A DNA stretch of 60,556 nt from Marinosulfonomonas sp. (GCA_015488685.1 WFNH01000086.1:1-60556); one strand, 5' to 3'. Shown: positions 46,001 through 54,456, counted from the first letter of the stretch. Numbers and translations: made by a program. Notes: a model not told the origin generated them from the sequence alone.

Positions 46001-46741
46001 TGCCCCGTCGATGCGGATCACTTCGCCGTTCAGATAATCGTTTTCAATGATGAATTTTACCAGCGAGGCATATTCCGCAGGCCTGCCCAGCCGCTTGGGA
46101 AATGTCACATCCTTCGACAGGCCGTCGATAATTTCCTGCCCCAGCCCTTCCAGCATCGGTGTCAGGAATATCCCCGGCGCAATCGCCATAACGCGGATGC
46201 CGTTTCGCGCCAGATCGCGTGCTACGGGCAATGACAGCCCTGCGATACCCGCCTTGGACGCAGCATAGGAGGCCTGGCCCATCTGCCCGTCAAAGGCAGC
46301 GATGGACGCAGTGTTGACGATCACGCCGCGCGCGCCGTCCTGATCCGCATCGTTGTTCGACATTTCCGCAGCCGCCAACCGCAGCACGTTGAAGGTGCCC
46401 ACCAGATTGATGTCGATCGTGCGCTTGAATGTGTCCAGCCGGTGCGGCCCGTCACGGCCCACGGTTTTCTCGCCGCTGGCGATGCCCGCGCAGTTCACGC
46501 AGGCGTTGATCCTGCCCATATGGGCCACGGCGGCCTTGATGCCACCCGCCACGCTATCCTCGTCTGTCACATCCACCTCGGCAAAGCCTGCGCCGATTTC
46601 GGCGGCCACTGCCGCGCCGCGTTCCGTGTCACGGTCAAAGATCACCACTTGGGCACCTGCACCCCGCAAGGCGCGCGCGGTGGCTTCGCCAAGGCCCGAG
46701 GCCCCGCCGGTGATGATGGCTGCTGTCTGGTCGATTTGCAT
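45986..46741 (-). CDS. Short-chain dehydrogenase, 3-hydroxyacyl-CoA dehydrogenase type II-like
   Basis: A 251-residue SDR. The cofactor loop is ITGGASGLGEATARALRGAG, the acidic residue after the second strand (FDRDTE) favours NAD, and the catalytic Ser, Tyr and Lys are in NTASIAAFDGQ and YAASKAG. The blocks NCAGIASGEKTVGRDGPHRL and FPKRLGRPAEYASLVKFIIE are typical of human HSD17B10-type 3-hydroxyacyl-CoA dehydrogenases. CGGAGA precedes the start. A dispersed repeat copy lies upstream. Confidence 0.9.
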   Translation of the reverse strand: MQIDQTAAIITGGASGLGEATARALRGAGAQVVIFDRDTERGAAVAAEIGAGFAEVDVTDEDSVAGGIKAAVAHMGRINACVNCAGIASGEKTVGRDGPHRLDTFKRTIDINLVGTFNVLRLAAAEMSNNDADQDGARGVIVNTASIAAFDGQMGQASYAASKAGIAGLSLPVARDLARNGIRVMAIAPGIFLTPMLEGLGQEIIDGLSKDVTFPKRLGRPAEYASLVKFIIENDYLNGEVIRIDGALRMR

Positions 46742-46823
46742 GGGGGTCTCCGGTTAAATGAACGTGTGTTCAGTTAACGGAAACAGAGCCTCCCTGTCCA
46801 GTCCCGTCAAATCTTTGTTCCCC

Positions 46824-46843
46824 AAATATCCGCGCCGCAGGCA
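46824..46843. repeat. Dispersed 20-bp element, copy 4
   Basis: AAATATCCGCGCCGCAGGCA, two mismatches from the consensus, lies 10 bp beyond the MttB-family stop codon and 80 bp before the SDR start. Confidence 0.65.
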
Positions 46844-46852
46844 TGGAATCTC

Positions 46853-48391
46853 TTATACCGGCAGGTGAATATTGAACCTGGCCCTGATTTCTGCATCCAG
46901 CGCCGGATCAAGGGCGGCTTTCGAAGGCTGGCCCAATATCTCTTCCTTGCGGCGGATCGCGGCGGGGATCAACTCGGGGCGGCCCTGTTCCTCCCATTCC
47001 TTGGGCGAGGCGCGGCTGGCCAGTGCCGGATACAGGTATTCTGTCTGCATCAGCGAAAGCGTCTGTTCGTGCCCCAGATAATGCTGTGGTCCGCCCAGAC
47101 AGACCGCCCGCATGGCCTCAAGTGCCAGTGTATCCTCGCTCACCTTGATCCCGCGCAAACAGCGCAGGGCCTGCCCGATCAGGTCATTGCCCAGGATCAG
47201 GCTTTCGTGGCAAAATCCCAGCAAAGACGTGTGCATGCCTGCGGCCTCGTAAACCAGATTAAGGCCGGACAGCCCCGCCATGACGTTAGAAATGCCTTGT
47301 TCCCATCCGGCCTGCATGTCGGGCAGCTTGGCGTCGGCAATGCCCGCGGGTGCGCCGCCGGGCAGGCCATAGAAATGGTGCATCTGCGCGCAGGCTGCGG
47401 TCAGCAATGCCTGTTCGCCCGAGCCGCCCGACATCGCACCGGTGCGCAGGTCCGATACAAACGGCCATGTGCCGAAAATCGCCGGATAGCCGGGGGATAT
47501 GGCATTGACATAAACCACACCGGCCAGACATTCGGGCACGGCCTGCATCACGGCCCCGGCAAGGGACGCGGGGGCGGTGGCGCCGGCCTGACCGGCAGAC
47601 AACAGCAGGATCGGAAAACCGGCCTCGATGCAGCGTTCCATCACCAGACAGGCGTCGGTGGCAAAGCGCATCGGCGGCACCACGAAACAGCTGGATATCG
47701 ACACGAAGGGGCGTGCGCGCCAGGCGGCTTCGCCCCCTGCGATCATATGCAGTAATTCGACACCATCCGCCACAAAACCCGGCTCGAAAAACGATGTGCC
47801 GACATGTTTGGTGGTGCCTGTGACGGTGGCATAGACGGTGTTCAGGTCCATTTCGCAATTGTCGGCAATATCGCGGCAAACCATCGGGCGTTGCACGAAA
47901 TGGATGTTGTCCAGATGATCGGCAATGCGGGCGGCATCATGCAAATCCTGCACGGTACTGTCGCGGTAATCATGGGTCAGAACGTCAACCATATGCACTG
48001 CGGCCCCTGCGGTACCATAATAAACGTTGTTCCCGCCGATCTGCATGTCATGCTTTGGATCACGTCCACACAGGGTGACGGTTTTGGCGGCTTTGGCCAG
48101 CATGTCCTCGACCAATCCGCGCGGAAACCGCAACCGGCCATCATCGCCAAGGATTGCACCCGCTCCCACCATCACATCAATGCCGCTTTGCGGGGCATCG
48201 GCCAGCCCGATCTGTTCCAGCGCATCCAGCGCGGCAAGGTGGATGCGTTTCATTTCGGACGGGGCAAGAGGCGCGTATCGGCCGCCCTCCATACCGGGGC
48301 GCACGGGACGCATGGAATGGTCAAGCGGGGCGGCACGGTTGGCAACGCGGGCGGCGCGGCCACCGGCTCGGCGGGGAGGTCTGCTGGTCAT
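46853..48391 (-). CDS. MttB-superfamily methyltransferase without pyrrolysine
   Basis: A 512-residue member of the trimethylamine methyltransferase (MttB) superfamily. Blocks such as YYGTAGAAVHMVDVLTHDYR, FFEPGFVADGVELLHMIAGG, SSCFVVPPMRFATDACLVME and YVNAISPGYPAIFGTW are typical. The frame is read through without an internal TAG, so it has no pyrrolysine. Such non-Pyl members (MtgB group) demethylate quaternary amines such as glycine betaine or carnitine, passing the methyl group to a corrinoid protein. No corrinoid protein or activator gene is nearby. The N-terminus is basic (SRPPRRAGGRAARVANR), perhaps over-extended; the ribosome site is weak. Confidence 0.87.
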   Translation of the reverse strand: MTSRPPRRAGGRAARVANRAAPLDHSMRPVRPGMEGGRYAPLAPSEMKRIHLAALDALEQIGLADAPQSGIDVMVGAGAILGDDGRLRFPRGLVEDMLAKAAKTVTLCGRDPKHDMQIGGNNVYYGTAGAAVHMVDVLTHDYRDSTVQDLHDAARIADHLDNIHFVQRPMVCRDIADNCEMDLNTVYATVTGTTKHVGTSFFEPGFVADGVELLHMIAGGEAAWRARPFVSISSCFVVPPMRFATDACLVMERCIEAGFPILLLSAGQAGATAPASLAGAVMQAVPECLAGVVYVNAISPGYPAIFGTWPFVSDLRTGAMSGGSGEQALLTAACAQMHHFYGLPGGAPAGIADAKLPDMQAGWEQGISNVMAGLSGLNLVYEAAGMHTSLLGFCHESLILGNDLIGQALRCLRGIKVSEDTLALEAMRAVCLGGPQHYLGHEQTLSLMQTEYLYPALASRASPKEWEEQGRPELIPAAIRRKEEILGQPSKAALDPALDAEIRARFNIHLPV

Positions 48392-48597
48392 ATCCGAGCT
48401 TTCTGGTTGGTGTAAGGTATGGGTGAAAGCCCCTCAGGGACGCCCCCGCGCCGCCCGCCCGCGCCGCGCGCCTATGATCCGCGTAACCAGTGCTATTTTC
48501 CAGTGCATCCTGTTCATGCGTTCGATGCTGGATTCGATCGGCAGCCCTGTCTTGTCTGTTTGCGCCACCATGTCGCTTTCAGAGCAAAAGAATTTCT

Positions 48598-48617
48598 TGC
48601 CTCCGACGGGGATATTT
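48598..48617. repeat. Dispersed 20-bp element, copy 5
   Basis: TGCCTCCGACGGGGATATTT, one mismatch from the consensus, lies 18 bp beyond the stop codon of the decarboxylase gene that reads leftward. Confidence 0.75.
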
Positions 48618-48634
48618 GTGCCATTTGGAAGGGG

Positions 48635-50026
48635 TTATGCCGGTTCTGACAGGTCTTTCAGCACTTGGGGGATCATCATCACATCCTCACGGGTGCAGTC
48701 AAACTGGCCGACCTGCACACGGATCACGAATTGCCCCTTGTGCCGCGTCTGGGTCAAGTAGATGCGGCCATCGTCGTTGATGCGTGACAGCAGGGATTCG
48801 GTTTCTCTGTCATTGTCCTTGTAGCGGAAGGTGAACAGCGAAAAAGAACGCGGGGTGGTGATTTCAAAATCCGGCATTAGCGAAATAGTTTCAAGGCATT
48901 CCTGCGACCAGTTAATGTGGTTGCGGATGCGGCGGCGCAACCCTTCCAGCCCATAGGCGCGCAGTGTAAACCACAGTTTCAGCGCGCGAAAACGGCGGCC
49001 AAGCGGTACGGTCCATTCGTTGTAATTGGTGATTTCATCCTGCCCCAGCGTGTTCAGATATTCCGGTCGCAAGCCCAGCGTGTTAATCTGTGGCGCGGGA
49101 TCACGCAGGAACTGCACGGCGCAATCAAACTGTGCGCCCAGCCATTTGTGCGGGTTGAAAACAATGCTGTCCGCCCCTTCAACCCCGTCCCATAGGGGCC
49201 GAAATTCGGGGCAGATCATGGCGGAACCGGCCCAGGCGGCATCCACATGGGTATAGAGGTTATGCGCCTTGGCCACGGCAATGGTGTCGCGGATGTCGTC
49301 ACAGGCCCCGATCGAGGTGCCGCCGATGCAGGCGATCACACCGGCAGGCAGGAACCCTGCACCCAGATCGGCGCGGATGGCCGCATCCAGCGCCTCTGTG
49401 TCCATTGCGAAACCATCAGTGGTGGGGATTTTCACCAGATTATCCTGCCCGATTCCGGCAATCCGTGCGCCCTTGTCGATGCTGGAATGGGTTTCGCCCG
49501 ATGCATAGAGGCGCAGGCGGGGCAGGGCAGAGAGGCCCGCTTTGTTGCCTTCCCAGTTCAGGGCGCGTTCGCGCATGGTCAGAATGGCGGCCAGCGTGGT
49601 GGTGGTGGCGCTGTCGTGGATGGTGCCGGTGAATGTGTCGGGCAGACCCATGGCATCGCGCAACCAGTTGATCATCACCGCTTCTATTTCATTGGCGGCG
49701 GGGGCGGTTTGCCACAGCATGGCCTGACCTGCAATCGCATTGGCCAGTTGTTCCGCCAGCATCGAGGCGGGCGAGGCATTGGCAGGGAAATAGGCAAAGA
49801 AACGCGGGTGCTGCCAATGGGTTGTTGCACCGGGGACGATGGATTCAAAATCTGCAAAGATCTGTTCCATCGGTTCGGCCTGCTCGGGCGCTTGCGCGGG
49901 CAGTTTGGCGGCCACATCGCCGGGGGACAGTTGCGGGCGCACGGGCCGGTCGCGCAGGGTTTTGTGATAGTCCCGCGCCCAGTCGGCGGCCCGCTTTGAC
50001 CAGTGGTTCAATTCATCGTGGTTCAT
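48635..50026 (-). CDS. PLP-dependent aromatic-amino-acid-type decarboxylase
   Basis: A 463-residue group II decarboxylase. The pyridoxal lysine is in FNPHKWLGAQFDCA. HSSIDKGARIAGIG, HVDAAWAGSAMICPEFR and PRFFAYFPANASPASMLAEQ are family blocks of aromatic L-amino-acid decarboxylases. It may make tryptamine, tyramine, phenylethylamine or a related amine; the pocket cannot be read with certainty. The ATG at 50026 has no good ribosome site. No transporter or oxidase is beside it. Confidence 0.9.
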   Translation of the reverse strand: MNHDELNHWSKRAADWARDYHKTLRDRPVRPQLSPGDVAAKLPAQAPEQAEPMEQIFADFESIVPGATTHWQHPRFFAYFPANASPASMLAEQLANAIAGQAMLWQTAPAANEIEAVMINWLRDAMGLPDTFTGTIHDSATTTTLAAILTMRERALNWEGNKAGLSALPRLRLYASGETHSSIDKGARIAGIGQDNLVKIPTTDGFAMDTEALDAAIRADLGAGFLPAGVIACIGGTSIGACDDIRDTIAVAKAHNLYTHVDAAWAGSAMICPEFRPLWDGVEGADSIVFNPHKWLGAQFDCAVQFLRDPAPQINTLGLRPEYLNTLGQDEITNYNEWTVPLGRRFRALKLWFTLRAYGLEGLRRRIRNHINWSQECLETISLMPDFEITTPRSFSLFTFRYKDNDRETESLLSRINDDGRIYLTQTRHKGQFVIRVQVGQFDCTREDVMMIPQVLKDLSEPA

Positions 50027-50174
50027 ATTCGTGATAGGTTCATGGTTGTTTGCTTATGGCAAGTGGGGATTATTGCCCATACCGGATTATCGCCTTGCAT
50101 CGCGTCGTAAATACTATGTAAACCGTCGTTTATATGCCGAAACCAGGCATTGTTAATACAGCAGGGGAAATTAG

Positions 50175-50810
50175 TTGGATATTGATGCAGTCAAAAGCTC
50201 GTACAAGGTATGGGCGCCGGTCTACGACAAAACCTTTGGGGCCATCACCACTATAGGCAGAAAAAAGGCAATTGAATATATCAATACCCGCAAAGGAAGG
50301 GTGTTGGAAGTAGGGGTGGGCACCGGTCTGTCGCTGAAACACTACAAACCGCATCTGAAAGTCACCGGAATCGATGTCTCGCCTCATATGCTGGCCAAGG
50401 CCCGTAAAAAGGCGGTAAAGCGCCGGATGGATCATGTCGAAGGTATCCACGAAATGGACGCCCGTGCGATGGATTTGCCGGACAATCATTTCGATACGGT
50501 CGTGGCGATGTATCTGGTGTCGGTGGTGCCTGATCCCGAACAAGTGATTGCGGAAATGGCGCGGGTCTGCAAACCGGGGGGCGAAGTGCTGATCGTGAAC
50601 CATTTTGCCCGCGAAAAAGGGGCATTGGCGCGGGTGGAAAAAGTGATGGCGCCTTTTGCCAACAAGATCGGCTGGCATTCGGATTTTTCAATTCACCGGA
50701 TATTGGGCGAAGATGAACTGAAAGTGCAGGACAACCGCAAATTCCCACCCTTTGGCATGTTTACTTTCCTGCGGATGGAAAAGCAGGGTGACGAACCGCG
50801 GGTGAACTGA
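50175..50810 (+). CDS. pmtA: PmtA-type phosphatidylethanolamine N-methyltransferase
   Basis: A 211-residue SAM-dependent methyltransferase closely resembling the short Rhodobacter PmtA, which makes phosphatidylcholine by three methylations of phosphatidylethanolamine. The opening DIDAVKSSYKVWAPVYDKTF, motif I RVLEVGVGTGLSLKHY, VTGIDVSPHMLAKARKKA, VAMYLVSVVPDPEQVIAEMA and VCKPGGEVLIVNHF are the family blocks. The initiator is TTG at 50175: AGGGG lies 7 bases before it, and the next in-frame ATG would cut off motif I. Its substrate is made by the psd and pssA genes 4 kb away. Confidence 0.85.
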   Translation: MDIDAVKSSYKVWAPVYDKTFGAITTIGRKKAIEYINTRKGRVLEVGVGTGLSLKHYKPHLKVTGIDVSPHMLAKARKKAVKRRMDHVEGIHEMDARAMDLPDNHFDTVVAMYLVSVVPDPEQVIAEMARVCKPGGEVLIVNHFAREKGALARVEKVMAPFANKIGWHSDFSIHRILGEDELKVQDNRKFPPFGMFTFLRMEKQGDEPRVN

Positions 50811-50819
50811 TCACGATAC

Positions 50820-50881
50820 TGCCCCGGACCTGATCCGGGGCCTGCGGTAAACAGACGAGGCCCCGGATCAGGTCCGGGGCA
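50820..50881. repeat. Long palindromic repeat (24-bp arms, CCCCGGACCTGATCCGGGG family)
   Basis: The arm 50820-50843 is the exact reverse complement of 50858-50881, with a 14-base loop. Each arm contains the core CCCCGGACCTGATCCGGGG, itself a palindrome apart from the centre. It forms a very stable hairpin between pmtA and the convergent ICL-family gene, and the right arm supplies that gene's last codons and stop. It can act as a terminator and resembles dispersed palindromes common in alphaproteobacteria. Confidence 0.85.
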
Positions 50882-51680
50882 GGGCCGACAGCAGATCGTC
50901 CACCACATCACCGGAAATCGAATGGGTCAGGGGGGTGAAATCCCCCTGCTCGAACATCGCAAGGGCGGTATCATGGATTACCCTGTGGGTTGCCCGTGCC
51001 AGTGCCGACCCCAGCGAAATGCGCGCCACGCCGATCTTGGCGAATTCCGCGCGGGAAAACTTGACATAGGGGCCGGCGGCCAACCCGTTCACCGGCAGCA
51101 TGGTTGCTTTGCATACCCGCGCCAGATCGTCAAAACTGGCGGTCATCGGCACATAGAGACAATCAGCCCCGACCTCTTCATAAGCTTTCAGGCGGCGCAG
51201 GGCCTCGTCAATGTCATAAGCTCCGTGCATCACCCCGTCGGCACGGGCCACCAGCACGAAATCATTGGGCAGGGCACGGGCGGCGGCGGCGGCGGCGCGA
51301 ATGCGTTCCACCGCCAGATCAAAATCATAAGGCGTGGCGGCGGGCAGGGCCATATCCTCGATCGAAATCCCGGCCAGCCCGATTTCCCCAGCCAGCCGCA
51401 CGGTTTCGGCGCAAATGTCGGGATCATCACCAAACCCGTTTTCAAAATCGCCCGATACCGGCACATCCACGGCGGCGATCAGGTCTTGCGCATGGGCCAG
51501 AGCCTCGTCCCGCGTCACATGGCCCAGATCAGGACGGCCAAGGGTAAAGGCATGTGCGGCGGAAGAGGTGGCAATCGCCTGTGCCCCCAAAGCAGCCAAC
51601 ATCCTGGCACTGCCAACGTCCCATGCATTGGCAAGGATGAAAGGGTTCCCGGGTTGGTGTAAATCGCGGAATGTGGTCAT
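50868..51680 (-). CDS. Isocitrate lyase / PEP mutase superfamily enzyme
   Basis: A 270-residue TIM-barrel enzyme. The blocks FILANAWDVGSARMLAALGA, VPVSGDFENGFGDDPD (metal and substrate region), LAGISIEDMALP and VARADG fit the ICL/PEP-mutase group. The KKCGH-type cysteine loop of true isocitrate lyase is missing, so it should not be called aceA; oxaloacetate decarboxylase, carboxy-PEP or 2-methylisocitrate-type activity is possible. The ATG at 51680 has AGAGG 8 bases before it. Its last four codons and stop (LPRT) lie inside the palindromic repeat. Confidence 0.85.
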   Translation of the reverse strand: MTTFRDLHQPGNPFILANAWDVGSARMLAALGAQAIATSSAAHAFTLGRPDLGHVTRDEALAHAQDLIAAVDVPVSGDFENGFGDDPDICAETVRLAGEIGLAGISIEDMALPAATPYDFDLAVERIRAAAAAARALPNDFVLVARADGVMHGAYDIDEALRRLKAYEEVGADCLYVPMTASFDDLARVCKATMLPVNGLAAGPYVKFSRAEFAKIGVARISLGSALARATHRVIHDTALAMFEQGDFTPLTHSISGDVVDDLLSALPRT

Positions 51681-51762
51681 GGCGGGCCTCTTTGATCTGG
51701 GACAGGGCGAATTTGACCAGCTTACTGTATAATCGCGCCTGAACAAGAGCGAGGATATCGTT

Positions 51763-52512
51763 ATGGAGATGATCCGCCTGACCGAAACCAACATCGCAGA
51801 CGAGCACATTTGCTGCGCCATCAGCGACAAGAAATGCGCCGAAGGGTATCAGTTGAAAAAGGACTGGTTGAAAGTGCAGTTCAAGGATGGATATCGCTTT
51901 CAGAAAATGGATGTGCGCGGCAAGGTATTCATCGAATATGTGCCGATTGAACATTCTTGGCTGCCGCTTTTTGGTGGCAACTACATGGTGATCAACTGTT
52001 TCTGGGTGGCGGGCCAATACAAGGGGCAGGGCAACGGCAAACGCCTGCTGGGGCAATGTATCAGCGACGCCAAGGCTGCGGGAATGGACGGGGTGGTGGC
52101 CGTGACCGGCGAAAAGAAACGCCCGTTCATGAGTGATCCGAAGTTCCTGAAAAAACAGGGATTCGAGGAGGTGGATCAGGCCGCGCCATTCTTTCGCCTG
52201 CTGGCGCTACGCCTGACGGATGCCCCCGCGCCACAGTTTCTGGACAGCACCCGTTCGGGCCGCACACCGGATGACGCAGGGATCACCGCCTATTATTCAA
52301 ACAGCTGCCCCTTTACCGAGCTATATACCAACCACTGGCTGCGCGGCTACGCTAGGGAGAAGGGCGTGCCGGTGACCATCCGCCACCTGACCACGCAGCA
52401 ACAGGGGCGGGATATGCCAGTGCCCTGGGTGATCAACAGTGTATTTTACAAAGGCGAGCTGGTTTCGCTGGAAATGAAAGCCAAGCGGCATCTGGATAAG
52501 GTGATCGGGTAG
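51763..52512 (+). CDS. GNAT acetyltransferase fused to a YoaP-like domain
   Basis: A 249-residue protein. Residues 1 to about 150 are a GNAT domain with the acetyl-CoA loop YKGQGNGKRLLGQCISDAKA. Residues about 170-245 form a YoaP-like domain containing YYSNSCPFTELYTNHWLRGY (a CP pair in a thioredoxin-like position) and LTTQQQGRDMPVPWV. The role of this pairing is not known; the second domain looks like a thioredoxin-fold remnant. Both GAGG and the double ATG (51763, 51769) fit as starts. It is divergent from the ICL-family gene. It ends 8 bp before the convergent AT-rich gene. Confidence 0.82.
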   Translation: MEMIRLTETNIADEHICCAISDKKCAEGYQLKKDWLKVQFKDGYRFQKMDVRGKVFIEYVPIEHSWLPLFGGNYMVINCFWVAGQYKGQGNGKRLLGQCISDAKAAGMDGVVAVTGEKKRPFMSDPKFLKKQGFEEVDQAAPFFRLLALRLTDAPAPQFLDSTRSGRTPDDAGITAYYSNSCPFTELYTNHWLRGYAREKGVPVTIRHLTTQQQGRDMPVPWVINSVFYKGELVSLEMKAKRHLDKVIG

Positions 52513-52520
52513 ATAATTGA

Positions 52521-53210
52521 CTATTGTACTTTTCCATGTTTTCCACACATGTCTGTATTCCGATAGTGTGTGTTTAGAAAGTCAATTGAGATTGTCCGAT
52601 ATCCCGCACTAACCAAATCAGCGTATATTGGCTGATCCTGAAGGATGAATTGGATTTTATCACCGATGCTTTGGAGTAAAAAGAAAGAGATGGAATCGAT
52701 AATATCCTGATCTAAATACTCGGTATCATTCTGGTTTTGCGAAGATGTATAAGGCCTGCCAATTTCGCACAGAATTTGCGCATCATTATTAGCAATTAAA
52801 AAAGGAGTTTCAAAGAATGTCTGAATGGAAAAGGAATAGGGCTTTTGATACTGGCATTCCAGATACTCCCGTGACCTATTCCAACTACCGTTGTTAATAT
52901 CTGCAATTGATAAGGAATGGTAGTTTGAATCCAAAACCTGCATGCAGCGCTCTGATTGGGAAATATCCAGTTCAACCATATCATTTGCACATCTCAGTAA
53001 ATAATAGGCCCGTGCAGCGGCCATATCCTGTTTTGTAAAATGGTCGTTATTGAATATGGAATAATCGCTAAGTCTCTGATCGCAATATATTCCACCCCCA
53101 AGAATTTTTCCCAAATCACATATGGATTTTTCGGTGTGATTGATAAGATTAAGGTGTTCACCGTAAAACCAGTTGGGGTCAAATTTTTTTGGCTTGAAAT
53201 AAGTTGTCAT
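52521..53210 (-). CDS. AT-rich orphan protein, translationally coupled to an aminotransferase
   Basis: A 229-residue cytoplasmic protein, rich in Asn, Asp, Tyr and Ile (MTTYFKPKKFDPNWFYGEHL at the start). Its composition and codon use are far more AT-rich than all neighbours (for example AAT, ATA, TTA and AGA codons). I do not recognise a family. Its ATG overlaps the TGA of the aminotransferase (ATGA at 53207-53210), and the upstream region has no separate ribosome site, so it should be translated by coupling. The base composition suggests recent acquisition, yet the tight junction suggests a fitted operon. It could be a truncated or fast-evolving gene. Function unknown. Confidence 0.6.
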   Translation of the reverse strand: MTTYFKPKKFDPNWFYGEHLNLINHTEKSICDLGKILGGGIYCDQRLSDYSIFNNDHFTKQDMAAARAYYLLRCANDMVELDISQSERCMQVLDSNYHSLSIADINNGSWNRSREYLECQYQKPYSFSIQTFFETPFLIANNDAQILCEIGRPYTSSQNQNDTEYLDQDIIDSISFFLLQSIGDKIQFILQDQPIYADLVSAGYRTISIDFLNTHYRNTDMCGKHGKVQ

Positions 53211-54382
53211 TTTGACGTCAGTCCCTTGGCAAACCCCACCAGCCGTTCCAGCGCATCCCCGAACGCCGCGTCTTCAACCGTCATCGCCACGCGGATGTGC
53301 CCTGCTGCGGATTGGCCGAAACTATTGCCCGGCATCACCGCGATATGTTCGCTTTGCAGCAGGGCATGGGTGAAATCCTCGCCGCTCATCCCTGTGGCGC
53401 GCACGTCCAGCATCAGATACATCGCGCCCATTGCGGGCAGGTGTTTGACCACGTTCTGACCGTCCAGCACCCGCATGGCGATTTCGCGGCGCCGCGCAAA
53501 GGGGGCGGCGATCTCGGCTTCCAGCGGGGGGCCTTGGTTCAGCGCGAACAGGGCTGCGTCCTGAATATAGCCCGGCACGCCATAGGTGGTGTGGGTGGCC
53601 AGATTTGACAGGTGTTCGATGGCGTCCTTTGGCGCCACAATCCAGCCGATCCGGCTGCCGGTCATCGCGTGGCTTTTGGACATCGAGCCAACCACCAGCG
53701 TGCGCTGTGCCATATCGGGCAGGGCGCGGGGGCTGATGTGTTCGCCTTGCCAGATCTGTGTATCATATACCTCGTCCGAGATCAGCCACAGGTCATTTTC
53801 ACGACACACATCGGCAATGCCCTCAAGCGTGGTGCGGGAATAGACCACGCCGGTGGGGTTGTTCGGGGTGTTGATCAGCAGGGATTTGGCGCCCTTGGCA
53901 TGTTTTGCAATCGCTTCGGCTTGTGGTTCGAAATTGTTCCGCGCATGGGCGGCAATGGGGGTGGCGATGGCGCCGACTGCACGCAAAGTGGCGGGGTAGG
54001 TGGCGTAATAGGGATCAATGAACAGGGCGGTGTCGCCTTCGTCGCAAACCGCGTGGTGGCTGGAAAACAGGGCGGACTGTCCACCGGGCGTAATCAGCAC
54101 ATTGTCGATTGTGGTGGGCACACCGGTGCGGTCCTGCACACGGGTGGCCACGGCCTGTCGCAGGGCGGTTACACCGGGGACTTCGGCGTATCCGGTATGG
54201 CCGCCAAAGGCCGATTTATGCATTGCGTTCAGGATATCGGGGTGGGTGCGGATATCGTGTTCGCCGATGGTCAGTTCAATGACGGGGATGCCTGCGTCGA
54301 TCATCTCGCGGGATATCAGATAGAGGCCCCAGCCGTCATGGCCGTTATCCAGAAGAGTGGTGATACGGTTTGATAATTGCAT
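53207..54382 (-). CDS. Class I/II aminotransferase
   Basis: A 391-residue PLP aminotransferase. The pyridoxal lysine is in VGSMSKSHAMTGSRIGWIVA. Other blocks are ELTIGEHDIRTHPDILNAMH, LITPGGQSALFSSHHAVCDE, NTPNNPTGVVYSRTTLEGIA and ISDEVYDTQIW. It resembles arginine:pyruvate and aspartate-type transaminases, but the substrate is not determined. The ATG at 54382 begins the conserved N-terminus (MQLSNRITTLL) and has AAGG 11 bases upstream. It is followed by the AT-rich orphan gene with a 4-base overlap. It is near but separate from the lipid operon. Confidence 0.88.
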   Translation of the reverse strand: MQLSNRITTLLDNGHDGWGLYLISREMIDAGIPVIELTIGEHDIRTHPDILNAMHKSAFGGHTGYAEVPGVTALRQAVATRVQDRTGVPTTIDNVLITPGGQSALFSSHHAVCDEGDTALFIDPYYATYPATLRAVGAIATPIAAHARNNFEPQAEAIAKHAKGAKSLLINTPNNPTGVVYSRTTLEGIADVCRENDLWLISDEVYDTQIWQGEHISPRALPDMAQRTLVVGSMSKSHAMTGSRIGWIVAPKDAIEHLSNLATHTTYGVPGYIQDAALFALNQGPPLEAEIAAPFARRREIAMRVLDGQNVVKHLPAMGAMYLMLDVRATGMSGEDFTHALLQSEHIAVMPGNSFGQSAAGHIRVAMTVEDAAFGDALERLVGFAKGLTSK

Positions 54383-54456
54383 GGTGACTCGGGCCTTGCG
54401 TTGCTTTGCGCCACGCGACCACGGGAGAGGGTGTTTGTCAAACGGGGAATGTGTGT

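Noticed and set aside
46853-48391. Pyrrolysine-containing trimethylamine methyltransferase
   Set aside because: The frame contains no in-frame amber codon, and there is no evidence in the window for pyl genes.
50868-51680. Naming the gene as isocitrate lyase (aceA)
   Set aside because: The cysteine loop of true isocitrate lyase is absent and the protein is only 270 residues long; it belongs to the broader PEP-mutase/ICL group.
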